Shown here: positions 8,965 through 17,514 of the stretch, one piece after another
Position numbering within the stretch: position 1 is the stretch's first letter
Layout of the letters: every line of letters starts with the position of its first letter
Source of the DNA: SZUA-430 sp044220975
Lineage (GTDB): Bacteria > Pseudomonadota > Alphaproteobacteria > Micropepsales > Micropepsaceae
DNA: 64,000 bases
Reading direction: 5' to 3'
Assembly (NCBI GenBank): GCA_044220975.1
Contig: JBGAPZ010000004.1
Location: 1-64,000 of the forward strand
Made by a program: the position numbers and the translations under genes
Notes under the pieces: model-generated
Seen by the model: only the letters and a program-made list of their open reading frames with translations
What the model was told of the DNA's origin: nothing
Database searches by the model: none

Positions 8965-10434
8965 CTAGACGGCCAGAAGCGATAGCTGTGCGTTTTCGGT
9001 GGTGCTGCTGTCGCGGTCGGTCAGGGCGGTTGGGTATTCACCGGTGAGGCAGGCATCGCAGTAGCGCGTGGTGGTGCCGTCGCGGCGCGTTTGGCGCAGC
9101 GCCCGGTAGAGACCGTTGATCGAGATGAAGTGGAGCGAATCCGCGCCGATGAAGCGGCACATCTCGGCGACCGTGTAGTTCGCGGCGAGCAGGTTCTTCT
9201 TTTCCGGCGTATCGACGCCATAGAAGCAAGGGTCGGTCATCGGCGGGCTGGCGATGCGGAAGTGCACTTCGGCGGCGCCCGCGTCGCGCACCATCTTGAT
9301 GATCTTCTTCGAGGTCGTACCGCGCACGATGGAATCGTCGACCAAGACGACACGCTTGCCCTTCAGGCGGGCTCGGTTGGCGTTGTGCTTTAGGCGGACG
9401 CCCAGGTTGCGGATGTGGTCGGTCGGTTCGATGAACGTGCGGCCGACATAGTGATTGCGGATGATGCCGAGTTCGAACGGGATGTTCGACGCTTCGGCGT
9501 AGCCGATGGCACCGGGGACGCCGGAGTCGGGCACGGGTACGACCATGTCGGCTTCGACCGGCGCTTCGCGCGCCAATTCGGCGCCGATGGATTTGCGCAC
9601 ATCGTAGACGCCCAGGCCGTCGATGATGCTGTCGGGCCTCGCGAAATAGATGTGTTCGAAAATGCAGAAGCGCTGACGCTGCTGCGGGAAGGGCATATAG
9701 GTTTCGAGTTTCGTGCCTTCGTCCGAGATCACGACGACTTCGCCCGCCTTCACGTCGCGCAGGTATTCGGCGCCGATGATGTCGAGCGCGCAGGTCTCAG
9801 AGGCGAGTACATAGGCGTCTTCGAGTTTGCCGATGACGAGCGGGCGCACGCCCAATGGATCGCGCACGCCGATCAGCTTCTTGCGCGTGAGGCAAACCAG
9901 CGAGTAGGCACCCTCGATCTGCTTCAGTGCGTCGACCAGGCGATCGACGATCTTTTCGTACTTCGACGTCGCGACGAGGTGGACGATGCATTCCGTGTCC
10001 GACGTCGAATAGAAAATCGAGCCTTTGGCGACGAGCTGCTTGCGTAGCGCCACCGCGTTCGTGAGGTTGCCGTTGTGGGCGACGGCGATACCGCCGTTGG
10101 CGACGTCGGCGAAGAACGGCTGGATGTTGCGGTTCAGCGTGCCGCCGGTCGTGGAGTAGCGGACGTGGCCGATGGCGTTGCGGCCTTTGAGCTTCGGTAC
10201 CGGTCCGCCGACTGCAAACTTGTCGCCGACCAACCCCTCTTGCCGTTCGAGGTAGAACTGCTCGCCGTCGGTGGAGACGACGCCCGCCGCTTCCTGTCCT
10301 CGGTGCTGCAGGGCGTGGAGCCCCAAGACAACGAACGCCGCGGCGTCCGGTTTGCCCCAGATGCCGAAGATTCCGCACTCCTCTCGCAGCTTGTCGTCCG
10401 CGAAGGGGTTCGTCCTGATGTCTTGGTCCATCAC
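8965..10434 (-). CDS. purF: Amidophosphoribosyltransferase
   Basis: PurF makes 5-phosphoribosylamine from PRPP and glutamine, the first committed step of purine synthesis. The 489-residue protein has the class II glutamine amidotransferase domain with the nucleophile in REECGIFGIWG (Cys about residue 20). The preceding residues look like a short propeptide removed to expose the cysteine. Other amidotransferase motifs are LQHRGQEAAG and GNLTNA. The C-terminal phosphoribosyltransferase domain carries the PRPP loop VVLVDDSIVRGTTSKK. The start ATG overlaps the cvpA stop by 4 bp, so translation is coupled to cvpA. Confidence 0.97.
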   Translation of the reverse strand: MMDQDIRTNPFADDKLREECGIFGIWGKPDAAAFVVLGLHALQHRGQEAAGVVSTDGEQFYLERQEGLVGDKFAVGGPVPKLKGRNAIGHVRYSTTGGTLNRNIQPFFADVANGGIAVAHNGNLTNAVALRKQLVAKGSIFYSTSDTECIVHLVATSKYEKIVDRLVDALKQIEGAYSLVCLTRKKLIGVRDPLGVRPLVIGKLEDAYVLASETCALDIIGAEYLRDVKAGEVVVISDEGTKLETYMPFPQQRQRFCIFEHIYFARPDSIIDGLGVYDVRKSIGAELAREAPVEADMVVPVPDSGVPGAIGYAEASNIPFELGIIRNHYVGRTFIEPTDHIRNLGVRLKHNANRARLKGKRVVLVDDSIVRGTTSKKIIKMVRDAGAAEVHFRIASPPMTDPCFYGVDTPEKKNLLAANYTVAEMCRFIGADSLHFISINGLYRALRQTRRDGTTTRYCDACLTGEYPTALTDRDSSTTENAQLSLLAV

Positions 10435-11126
10435 TCTTTCGAGGTGGATTTCACGAGCTCATCCAAGGCGCGGCGCTGGCCTGCGCTGTAAGATGTGCTC
10501 TTGTTCCCACCACCGCCTTCGTTTGAGTTGCCGGTGTCTTCGTCAGCTGCCGGCATTGGTTTTGTTGCCGGTTCTTCGCTGACATTGGCTGCGTGTTGAA
10601 TTTTTTCGATCCCGGCATCTTCGGCCGGTTCTTGCGCTTTCTTGTCTTTGTCGTTGAGCGACATAATCATTTCCGCGGTGCCTTTGACGACAGGCAAAAG
10701 CCGCGCCTCGCGCACCCAGCTGGGCTGGTTCTCTTCGGATGCCAACGAGGAGAAGAGGACATAGCCCAGACCCACGACGAGCAGGCCGCGCGCAATGCCG
10801 AAGACGAAGCCAAGCGATCGGTCGAGCGGACCCGCGCTGCTGTCGCGCACGAGTTCCGACAACCGGAAACTCATGAAGGAAGCCGGGATCAAGATCATGA
10901 AGAACACGCCGACGAGCGCCAAGACATCCGCCAACCAATTCGGTTCAAGCAGGGCGCGGGCGAAGGGCTTTGTTACCGGCCAGAAGAAAACGGCGGCGAG
11001 TGCTGCGATCAGCCACGAACTGACGGAGAGCGTTTCTTTGAGAAAGCCGCGATAGGCCGCGATCAGGCCGGAGAGGAGCAAGATCCCCAGCACAACGTAA
11101 TCGACGATCGTCAGCTCGCTCACCAT
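10431..11126 (-). CDS. cvpA: CvpA family inner-membrane protein
   Basis: The 231-residue protein has four hydrophobic helices within the first 125 residues (VDYVVLGILLLSGLIAAYRGF onward), as in CvpA, originally found as a colicin V production factor. A conserved AYRGFLKE segment follows helix 1. The C-terminal 100 residues are charged and of low complexity (EPATKPMPAADEDTGNSNEGGGG), probably cytosolic and disordered. It sits between radA and purF; cvpA next to purF is a widespread order in proteobacteria. The role appears envelope-related, but the molecular function remains unclear. Confidence 0.88.
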   Translation of the reverse strand: MVSELTIVDYVVLGILLLSGLIAAYRGFLKETLSVSSWLIAALAAVFFWPVTKPFARALLEPNWLADVLALVGVFFMILIPASFMSFRLSELVRDSSAGPLDRSLGFVFGIARGLLVVGLGYVLFSSLASEENQPSWVREARLLPVVKGTAEMIMSLNDKDKKAQEPAEDAGIEKIQHAANVSEEPATKPMPAADEDTGNSNEGGGGNKSTSYSAGQRRALDELVKSTSKE

Positions 11127-11167
11127 GGGCTCCGGACACCTATCACCAATGGTGTCGACCTTTTGGG

Positions 11168-12529
11168 TTAATGAAGCGTTTTCAACAGGGCAATCAAGGC
11201 TGCAACAGTCGGTACCGGCGTGACTTCTAGTCCCTTCGGCGGCGAAACGCCCGGCGGCACAAAGGCGCGCTTGAAGCCAAGCTTTTGCGCCTCTTTCAGG
11301 CGTGCGTCCGCCTGGCCCACAGGGCGGACCGTACCGGACAAGCCGATCTCGCCGAAGAAGACGCAGTCGTGCGGAACGATGACGCCGAAATGCGAGGAAA
11401 CGAGTGCGCCGGCCACCGCCAAATCCGCGGCCGGCTCACCGATACGCAAGCCGCCCGCGACGTTGAGATAGACGTCCTGGGCCGAAATTCCAATTTCGGC
11501 CCGGGCATCCAAGACAGCTAGCACCATCGCCAGCCGGGCCGAGTCCCAGCCTACGACCGCGCGGCGCGGGGCGCCGTATGACGCGTCGGCGACGAGCGCC
11601 TGGATTTCCACGAGGAGGGGACGGGTTCCTTCGATCCCTGCGAAAACGGCAGCGCCGGACGCACGCGATTCCTTGGGGCCCAGGAACAGGGCTGAGGGGT
11701 TTGCGACTTCGGTCAAACCCACTTCGCGCATCTCGAAGACGCCGATTTCGTCTGTCGGTCCGAAGCGGTTTTTCACCGCACGCAAGATACGGAATTGATG
11801 CCCGCGCTCGCCTTCGAAATAGAGCACGGCATCGACCATGTGCTCGACGACGCGGGGGCCTGCGATCTGCCCGTCCTTGGTGACGTGGCCGATCAGGATG
11901 ATGGCGGTGCCTTTGCGTTTGGCGTAGCGAATGAGTTCTTGGGCGCAGGCGCGGACTTGGCTGACCGTACCGGGGGCCGCTTCGATAGCGTCGGACCACA
12001 GCGTTTGGATCGAGTCCACGACGAGCGCCGCCGGAGGTGCGCTGCTGTCGAGTGTGCTTAGGATGTCGCGCAAACTCGTTTCTGCGGCGAGTTTCACTTG
12101 GCTGTCTTCGAGGCCGAGGCGTTTTGCACGCAGGCGCGTTTGGTCGATGCCTTCTTCGCCGGAGATATAGATGACCGGCCTGCCGGACTTGGCGAGCGCG
12201 GTCATCGCTTGCAGCAGCAGCGTCGACTTGCCAATGCCCGGATCGCCACCCACGAGCAGCGCCGAACCCGCGACCAGTCCACCGCCGCAAACGCGGTCGA
12301 ACTCGGCGATGCCGGTCAACATGCGGGGCGGAGCAGGGGAGGTGCCTTTCACGGGCTCCAGCGCGATGACGCGGCCGCCGCGGCCGGACGTCTTGGCGCC
12401 TGGGATTGCCGCGGTGTCGGCTTCTTCGGTCAGCGAATTCCACGAGCCGCAGGATTCGCAGCGCCCGCTCCATTTTGGATACGAGGCGCCACAGGACTGG
12501 CAGACATAACGAGGGGCGGGGCGGGCCAT
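11168..12529 (-). CDS. radA: DNA repair protein RadA
   Basis: RadA is a hexameric helicase-like ATPase that promotes branch migration during recombination. The 453-residue protein starts with a C4 zinc finger (CQSCGASYPKWSGRCESC). It has Walker A GGDPGIGKSTLLLQ, the diagnostic KNRFG motif (AVKNRFGPTDEIG) and a Lon-protease-like C-terminal domain (YLNVAGGLRIGEPAADLA). I place the start at the ATG at 12529 because the zinc finger begins ten residues later. The frame stays open for another 115 codons upstream, but that part is basic shadow sequence over the spacer and the GH8 gene. It is 44 nt downstream of GH8 and 41 nt upstream of cvpA. Confidence 0.96.
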   Translation of the reverse strand: MARPAPRYVCQSCGASYPKWSGRCESCGSWNSLTEEADTAAIPGAKTSGRGGRVIALEPVKGTSPAPPRMLTGIAEFDRVCGGGLVAGSALLVGGDPGIGKSTLLLQAMTALAKSGRPVIYISGEEGIDQTRLRAKRLGLEDSQVKLAAETSLRDILSTLDSSAPPAALVVDSIQTLWSDAIEAAPGTVSQVRACAQELIRYAKRKGTAIILIGHVTKDGQIAGPRVVEHMVDAVLYFEGERGHQFRILRAVKNRFGPTDEIGVFEMREVGLTEVANPSALFLGPKESRASGAAVFAGIEGTRPLLVEIQALVADASYGAPRRAVVGWDSARLAMVLAVLDARAEIGISAQDVYLNVAGGLRIGEPAADLAVAGALVSSHFGVIVPHDCVFFGEIGLSGTVRPVGQADARLKEAQKLGFKRAFVPPGVSPPKGLEVTPVPTVAALIALLKTLH

Positions 12530-12573
12530 GGCGGGCGGAATGTAGGGGCGCCGGTCGATTCGGACAACCGGCC

Positions 12574-13665
12574 CTAATCGCGCGCCGACAGGCAGGCGGG
12601 GTGCATTTCCTGGAGCATCGTCAGCGTCAACAGGAACAGCGAGGCGGAGTAATAGTCGTCGTGCTCGCTCAGGCGCAGTTCGGCCGGAATGGGATAGCCG
12701 GTCAGCACGCAATCCACCGCGCGTTCGATCGCTCGGAAGCCGGTGCCGTTGTTGCGCGCCTTGATCGCGTCGCTGTCGAGGTCGAAGACGACGCCGATCT
12801 CGCGGCCCTTGCGGCTTGCCGTCCAAGCTTCGGCGAAGGGGCGCAGCAGTTCTTCGTCGCCGAGGTTTGCCCACATCAGATAAAGCGGGATCCGGACGGC
12901 TTCGTAGCCCGAGACGTGGTCGTAGTCTTTGTCCGGCAGTGTAAACGTGCCGTCATCCTTTGCGATCAGCCAATCGGCGGGCAGCCGGCGCGGGCCAAAG
13001 CGCGTAGCCTCAAGTAAGCGCAGGCCGGTGTGCGTGAGTTGGCCCCATATCCAGTTCGGGTCGATGACGTCGAGATCGCGAAATACCGGAAAGACGATGT
13101 AGGACGGATTCACGACGATGCCGGCGCCGTGTTCGGGTTGGCTGACATCCGGGGCGAGATAGAATTTCTTTTTGATTTCGCGGGCGAGCGTTTCGAAGCT
13201 GCGCAGCGAACTTGCGCGGCGGATCGCTTCATCGGTGAAGCTTTGGTCTTTCCACTTCATGCCGGCGCGCGCGAGCGCCCAGGCGATCAGCAGGTCGCCG
13301 TCGGTCGCGTTGACGGTATCGGGTGCGGGCGGTTTGTCCGGCTCCCATTTCCAAACAAACAAACGGTCTTCGCGCTTACCGAGATTGTCCTTGGTCCACG
13401 CCCAAAGTCTGTCGAACGAGATGCGGTCGTTGTAGGCGACGGCGAGCAGCATGCCGAAGCCTTGGCCTTCGCTGGTCGAGATGCCGCCGCGGCCTTCGTC
13501 GACGATGCGGCCTTCGGCGCTCATGAAGCGGTCGCGGTAACGCACCCACTCGGCGTCGAGCGGTGCTCCACCGCCCCGCCAATAGAGCCAGCCGACGGCG
13601 AGCGCCGCAAACAAAATGGCGGCGGCAATAACTGCCGCCGCCGAGTTTTTGACGTGAACCGCCAA
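12574..13665 (-). CDS. GH8 endoglucanase (BcsZ-like)
   Basis: The 363-residue protein has an N-terminal membrane anchor or signal segment (about 10-30) and a glycoside hydrolase family 8 domain. TSEGQGFGMLLAVAYND holds the proposed acid glutamate, and NATDGDLLIAWALA the conserved aspartate. GH8 enzymes of bacterial cellulose operons (BcsZ/CelC) trim beta-1,4-glucan in the periplasm. The start is a TTG preceded by GAGG. The gene follows the BcsS-like gene by 12 nt and the BcsA-like synthase is next upstream, so a cellulose-type role is likely. I leave the symbol blank because bcsB and bcsC are absent from the locus. Confidence 0.85.
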   Translation of the reverse strand: MAVHVKNSAAAVIAAAILFAALAVGWLYWRGGGAPLDAEWVRYRDRFMSAEGRIVDEGRGGISTSEGQGFGMLLAVAYNDRISFDRLWAWTKDNLGKREDRLFVWKWEPDKPPAPDTVNATDGDLLIAWALARAGMKWKDQSFTDEAIRRASSLRSFETLAREIKKKFYLAPDVSQPEHGAGIVVNPSYIVFPVFRDLDVIDPNWIWGQLTHTGLRLLEATRFGPRRLPADWLIAKDDGTFTLPDKDYDHVSGYEAVRIPLYLMWANLGDEELLRPFAEAWTASRKGREIGVVFDLDSDAIKARNNGTGFRAIERAVDCVLTGYPIPAELRLSEHDDYYSASLFLLTLTMLQEMHPACLSARD

Positions 13666-13677
13666 CGGTCCTCGCGG

Positions 13678-14412
13678 TTAGTAACCGAGGCCGATCTCGA
13701 CACCGAAGTAGGCGCCGTCGTCGCCGTGGTTGCCGTCGCGGTCCGCGTAGCCGACCTTCGCGCCGATCGCGACGGTGTCGGTGGCGGTGTAGCGGATGAA
13801 AGCGCCGTATTCGCGCGTGTCGTATTCGTCCGAACCGTGCAATGCGATTTCCGGACCGACGACGACGCCACCGAGATGGAAACCTGCACGCGCGCGGCCG
13901 TAGTAAGCGCTCGCGCTGTCGAAGTAGTTGGCGAGCGCCGAGAGGTCGCACATGTCGCCGACGCCGTAATAGGCTTCGACTTGACCCTTGAAGGCCGTGT
14001 TCTGGCCGTTCGTTTCGCTGAACGGATCGTTCGGGCGTGTGTCGATGTCGCGGTGGCCAACGCCGGCGTAGAACGCGACCTTGCCGTCGGCGTTGAGCAT
14101 GAACTGGTAGCCTGCCATGAGCGAGGCGCCCCAACCGTCCGCCGAAATCGGCGTTCCGGCGCTTAGGTAATCGTAGTTCAGCAATTCGACCGTCGCGTGC
14201 ACGAGGAAGCCGTTGCTGTTCATATTGCCGTTGATGGCGTGGACCGCGCCGATGACGGCGTAGGTCGAATCGTCACCCATATTCGCCGCGCCGAAGACGA
14301 CGCCCTGCTGAGCTTTGGCGTCGCTGTTCGGAAAGACGTCGGCGTTCGCTGTCGTGGCGAAGCAAATCAGCGCGGCCGCTGAGGCCGCCAATTTCAATTT
14401 CGTGTGGCGCAT
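13678..14412 (-). CDS. Outer-membrane barrel, BcsS-like (cellulose biosynthesis protein family)
   Basis: A 244-residue exported protein with a cleavable signal peptide (ANADV, near residue 25) and alternating barrel strands ending in an aromatic residue (FGVEIGLGY). Strands such as GWGASLMAGYQFMLN and FYAGVGHRDIDT resemble what I recall of BcsS, an outer-membrane protein of alphaproteobacterial cellulose loci. This family call is by eye and is supported by position, between a BcsA-like synthase and a GH8 glucanase. A strong ribosome site (GAGGGGAAG) precedes the ATG. A generic porin-like barrel is the alternative. If BcsS, it may be the export or secretion element of the locus. Confidence 0.62.
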   Translation of the reverse strand: MRHTKLKLAASAAALICFATTANADVFPNSDAKAQQGVVFGAANMGDDSTYAVIGAVHAINGNMNSNGFLVHATVELLNYDYLSAGTPISADGWGASLMAGYQFMLNADGKVAFYAGVGHRDIDTRPNDPFSETNGQNTAFKGQVEAYYGVGDMCDLSALANYFDSASAYYGRARAGFHLGGVVVGPEIALHGSDEYDTREYGAFIRYTATDTVAIGAKVGYADRDGNHGDDGAYFGVEIGLGY

Positions 14413-14511
14413 GACTTCCCCTCAAGCGATCCGTCATGCCGCCCGACAATCGGCCCCGCACGTGACGAATCAATCGGAGGTCAGTGTTACGGGCGGCTAA
14501 TTTGGTGTCTA

Positions 14512-16038
14512 TCAAGGGGACGCGATGGAGCGACGGTGTGTTGCGTATTGGCTCCATGCTTTGGCGACCACACTGCCGGAGAATGTCGCGATCCAGATTG
14601 ACCAGAACATCAGCGCGAGTGTCGTTCCCGGCGAATCACTTACGGGAAATCCGGATGCGAGACGGGCCGCACCGCTTGCGAAGGCGAGTGTGTTGAGCAA
14701 AGCCAGGATGAGTGGCCACGCAATCGGCCAGAGCGCAAAACGGCCGTCCGCCTCTTTCGGGGTCACGATGAAGCGGCTGGTCGGCGCAACGAGCGCGGTG
14801 AGTGCCAGCACGTAAGGCGCGGTCAGAACCGCGTTGAAATGCTCGCCCGCCAAGAATCTGCCGTGACCGCGCGAGAACAGCGAGAAGGTGAGCGCGCCGG
14901 CGATCAGGTTCAGCACGAACAGTGGGAACAGGATGCGGGCGTCGGCTGCGAACGGTACGACGCCTGCGAAGAGGCCGATTGCCGGGGCGAGCGCGAGCAC
15001 GACGTATTGGGGCCCTGCGAAATAATGGATGGCGCTGGCCAGGTAGCAGATGCGCTGCGCCCAAGAGAGCGTCTTGGCCCGCAGCATCGGTTCCAAACGC
15101 CACACGTGCATCTGGCCGCGGCCCCAACGCAGGCGCTGCGTGAAGAACGCAGCCGCTGTGTCGGGGGCGAGGCCTTCGGCCAGCACTTCGGGATGGTAGA
15201 CCGCCGACCAACCCGCTTTGTGTGCGCGGATCGAGGTGTGTGTGTCTTCAGTGATCGTGCCGGTCGCAAAGCGACCGATCTCGTCAAGTGCCTTGCGGCG
15301 AAAGACGGCGGGCGAGCCGCAATAGGCGACGGCGTTCCAGTGGTCGCGGCCGCGTTCGATCGCGTGGAACCAGAGTGTTTGCTCGCTCCATGTGTCGCGT
15401 CCCGGCCCCACGTTCAGGTGCAGGAACGAGCCGGTGTTGTTGAACGCTTGCGGGGTCTGCACGAACGCGATCTTGGGATCTCGGAAGTAGCCGAGCGTGC
15501 GGGCGATCAGGTTTTTCTTCGGCGCGTGATCGGCGTCGAGTGTCACGACGAAGTCGGCCGTCGATACGCCAAGCGCGTTGTTGAGGTTGCCGGCCTTCGC
15601 GTGTGTGTTCTCGGCGCGCCCGAGATAGCGGCAGCCGAGTTCCTGGGCGAGTGCTTTACAAGCCGTGCGGTTACCGTCGTCGAGGATCCACGTTTCATGT
15701 GGGTAGTCCATCGCGCGCGCGGCGGTAGCGGTCTTGCGCACAAGGTCCAAGGGTTCGTTGTAGGTCGCGATGAGGACGTCGACGGAGAGGCCGGCCTCGG
15801 CGATGCCGGGATCGCGCGACGGGAAGCGCCACGTCGAGAAGACGAACAGGGCTAGTGAAATCGGGATGAAGAATTCGGCGGCGAAGAAAAGTACCGAGTA
15901 GGCGGGGGCGGCTTGGTTCAGCGTCGTCACGCGAAAACCGAAATAGGCGATCGCCGTCAGGATCCAGAATGCGAGTGCTGCGACGCGCAGGCCGTGTTGG
16001 CGCGCATCGGCCGGGTCCGTGGGAAGCGGTTTCTGCAT
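14512..16038 (-). CDS. BcsA-like processive glycosyltransferase (GT2) lacking PilZ
   Basis: The 508-residue protein has two N-terminal membrane helices (about 18-35 and 48-68) and a GT2 catalytic domain. Catalytic motifs are LDDG (D120/D121), DAD (168-170), TED (263-265) and QRLRW (301-305). Several C-terminal helices follow. The gating-loop motif FxVTxK is kept (FIVTPK). This is the cellulose synthase catalytic layout. It stops about 25 residues after the last helix, so the c-di-GMP-binding PilZ domain of canonical BcsA is absent. No BcsB-like gene is adjacent. It heads a minus-strand run with the BcsS-like and GH8 genes. The product is probably cellulose or another beta-glucan. Confidence 0.86.
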   Translation of the reverse strand: MQKPLPTDPADARQHGLRVAALAFWILTAIAYFGFRVTTLNQAAPAYSVLFFAAEFFIPISLALFVFSTWRFPSRDPGIAEAGLSVDVLIATYNEPLDLVRKTATAARAMDYPHETWILDDGNRTACKALAQELGCRYLGRAENTHAKAGNLNNALGVSTADFVVTLDADHAPKKNLIARTLGYFRDPKIAFVQTPQAFNNTGSFLHLNVGPGRDTWSEQTLWFHAIERGRDHWNAVAYCGSPAVFRRKALDEIGRFATGTITEDTHTSIRAHKAGWSAVYHPEVLAEGLAPDTAAAFFTQRLRWGRGQMHVWRLEPMLRAKTLSWAQRICYLASAIHYFAGPQYVVLALAPAIGLFAGVVPFAADARILFPLFVLNLIAGALTFSLFSRGHGRFLAGEHFNAVLTAPYVLALTALVAPTSRFIVTPKEADGRFALWPIAWPLILALLNTLAFASGAARLASGFPVSDSPGTTLALMFWSIWIATFSGSVVAKAWSQYATHRRSIASP

Positions 16039-16089
16039 AGCGATGATTCAGCTGCGCGGTGGCAGCCTCCTCATCGTGCAGGCGGGCGC

Positions 16090-16503
16090 TTAGGCGCGCG
16101 GTGTGGCGTAGGGCGATCCATGATTGCCGCGGACCTTAGGTACGGGACTCGATTCGCACAACTCCGGCGCTTGACGGTCTTCGCGCGGCGCGTTGCCGGC
16201 AAGGAGTTCGCATATGTCTTGATGGATGCGTTCAGCCGCAGCGGCTGCGCGTGCGGGATGGCCGGTGCCGATCGATACAAAGACGCCGTCCGACGTCCAC
16301 ATGATGCGATCCTTTTTGCGTAGGACTCTTTGCAGACGATGTTCGACGGCTTGGCGCGCCATTTGAACGTCGTGTGCGGTCATTCCCTCCGGCAGCATCA
16401 AACGTAGGTCGAAGAAAAACGAGGCGGCGTCGTTTTGCGGCGCGGGGGTCATGTCTTCGAAGCGATCGTTGCGATCGAAGCGGTGGTGGCGTCCTTTTCC
16501 CAT
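16090..16503 (-). CDS. Hypothetical protein
   Basis: A 137-residue soluble-looking protein. The core, residues about 20-105, mixes a beta strand (SFFFDLRLMLPEGM), an amphipathic helix (DVQMARQAVEHRLQRVLRKK) and a second strand (RIMWTSDGVFVSIGT). The N-terminus is basic and His/Arg-rich; the C-terminus looks disordered. I do not recognise the family. AAAGG upstream could be a ribosome site. It lies 51 nt upstream of the BcsA-like gene on the same strand and might be co-transcribed with the polysaccharide genes, so a regulatory role is possible but unproven. Confidence 0.55.
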   Translation of the reverse strand: MGKGRHHRFDRNDRFEDMTPAPQNDAASFFFDLRLMLPEGMTAHDVQMARQAVEHRLQRVLRKKDRIMWTSDGVFVSIGTGHPARAAAAAERIHQDICELLAGNAPREDRQAPELCESSPVPKVRGNHGSPYATPRA

Positions 16504-16770
16504 GGCACGTGCCTTTGAAAGGTATTTGCGACAAAGGCGATCATTGCGCCCAACGCGATAAGAGATTGTGAGTTGCAGCGTGTGAATTTTCTTTAAGTTT
16601 TACCGACCTGAAAAAGAGCGTCATCGCGCCGCGATCCGATTACAAATTCGAAACCCTAATCTCGATCGCAAGTGTTTCTGCGGCCTGGCACTTTGGCACT
16701 GCCGCCACGGTCAGTGGCTCCACTGTCGCCCAGACTTTATGTGCGCGCCTCCAAATACGGAGGACTATGG

Positions 16771-17457
16771 ATGAACCGCATGCTTGCCGCCGCACTAATT
16801 GGTTGCGCGCTTTGCGCCGTGCCACTGCATGCCGAAAGCGAGCTCGTGCATGCGCTCCCGCGCATAGTTAAGCCAGACGCAATCGGGATCGCGCCGACGG
16901 ATGCGCAAGCCACCGTTTCCGAATCCGGCGAACATCAACTGCCGGAGGGCGTGATCATGATCAAGCCTGGCGTGATCGGTATGGCACCGATTCCAGATTC
17001 GGCCGCGGATGCGTCGGCTCCGATGAGCGACGACACGGAAACGACCGCGCTCGCGACCGAAGGGTACGGGGGCGCGAGAAACTGTCTCGCAACGGCGATC
17101 TATTTCGAGGCGCGCGGCGAGAGCGCGAAGGGTCAGCGCGCAGTCGGCGAAGTCATCCTTGCGCGTACGCATCAGCGTGGGCGGCCGAAGACGGTTTGCG
17201 GCGTCGTTTACGAAGGTTCGAAGCGCAGCACCGGTTGCCAGTTTTCGTTTACGTGCGACGGCGTCGCAGATGTCGTGCGCAGCGGTGCGGCCTGGGCGCG
17301 TGCGCAACGCGTCGCCAGCCTTGTTCTCACCACGCGCGCACGCAAGCGCGTTTCGCGCGGCGCCACGCACTATCACGCCGCGTCGGTTCACCCCTACTGG
17401 GCGTCGAGCATGGTCAGGGTCGCGCGCATCGGCAGCCACATCTTCTATCGCGATTGA
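16771..17457 (+). CDS. SleB/CwlJ-type cell wall hydrolase
   Basis: The 228-residue protein has a signal peptide (residues 1-21, VPLHA-ES), a disordered linker, and a C-terminal Hydrolase_2 (SleB) domain. Its motifs are LATAIYFEARGESAKGQRAVGEVIL (in part, with the proposed catalytic Glu in EARGE), CGVVYEG, CQFSFTCDG and THYHA...HIFYRD. SleB-type enzymes cleave peptidoglycan, acting as lytic transglycosylases. In proteobacteria they are periplasmic wall-remodelling enzymes rather than spore enzymes. The start at 16771 is chosen for GGAGG seven bases upstream and for the signal peptide. Divergent from the synthase operon, it may help polymer pass the wall, but that is speculation. Confidence 0.87.
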   Translation: MNRMLAAALIGCALCAVPLHAESELVHALPRIVKPDAIGIAPTDAQATVSESGEHQLPEGVIMIKPGVIGMAPIPDSAADASAPMSDDTETTALATEGYGGARNCLATAIYFEARGESAKGQRAVGEVILARTHQRGRPKTVCGVVYEGSKRSTGCQFSFTCDGVADVVRSGAAWARAQRVASLVLTTRARKRVSRGATHYHAASVHPYWASSMVRVARIGSHIFYRD

Positions 17458-17466
17458 ACGCAACAA

Positions 17467-17487
17467 GGGCCGGAACGCGTCCGGCCC
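17467..17487. terminator. Hairpin between convergent genes
   Basis: Perfect 8-bp stem GGGCCGGA/TCCGGCCC with a 5-nt loop, 10 nt past the SleB gene and 28 nt past the convergent repeat-protein gene. T-tracts are weak on both strands, so bidirectional termination is plausible rather than certain. Confidence 0.5.
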
Positions 17488-17514
17488 TCGAATTGTGCTC
17501 GATCCCGTTTCAGG

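Noticed and set aside
12530..12874. In-frame 115-codon N-terminal extension of RadA
   Set aside because: Arg/Pro-rich shadow sequence over the spacer and the GH8 gene; the zinc finger that begins RadA follows the ATG at 12529 by ten residues.
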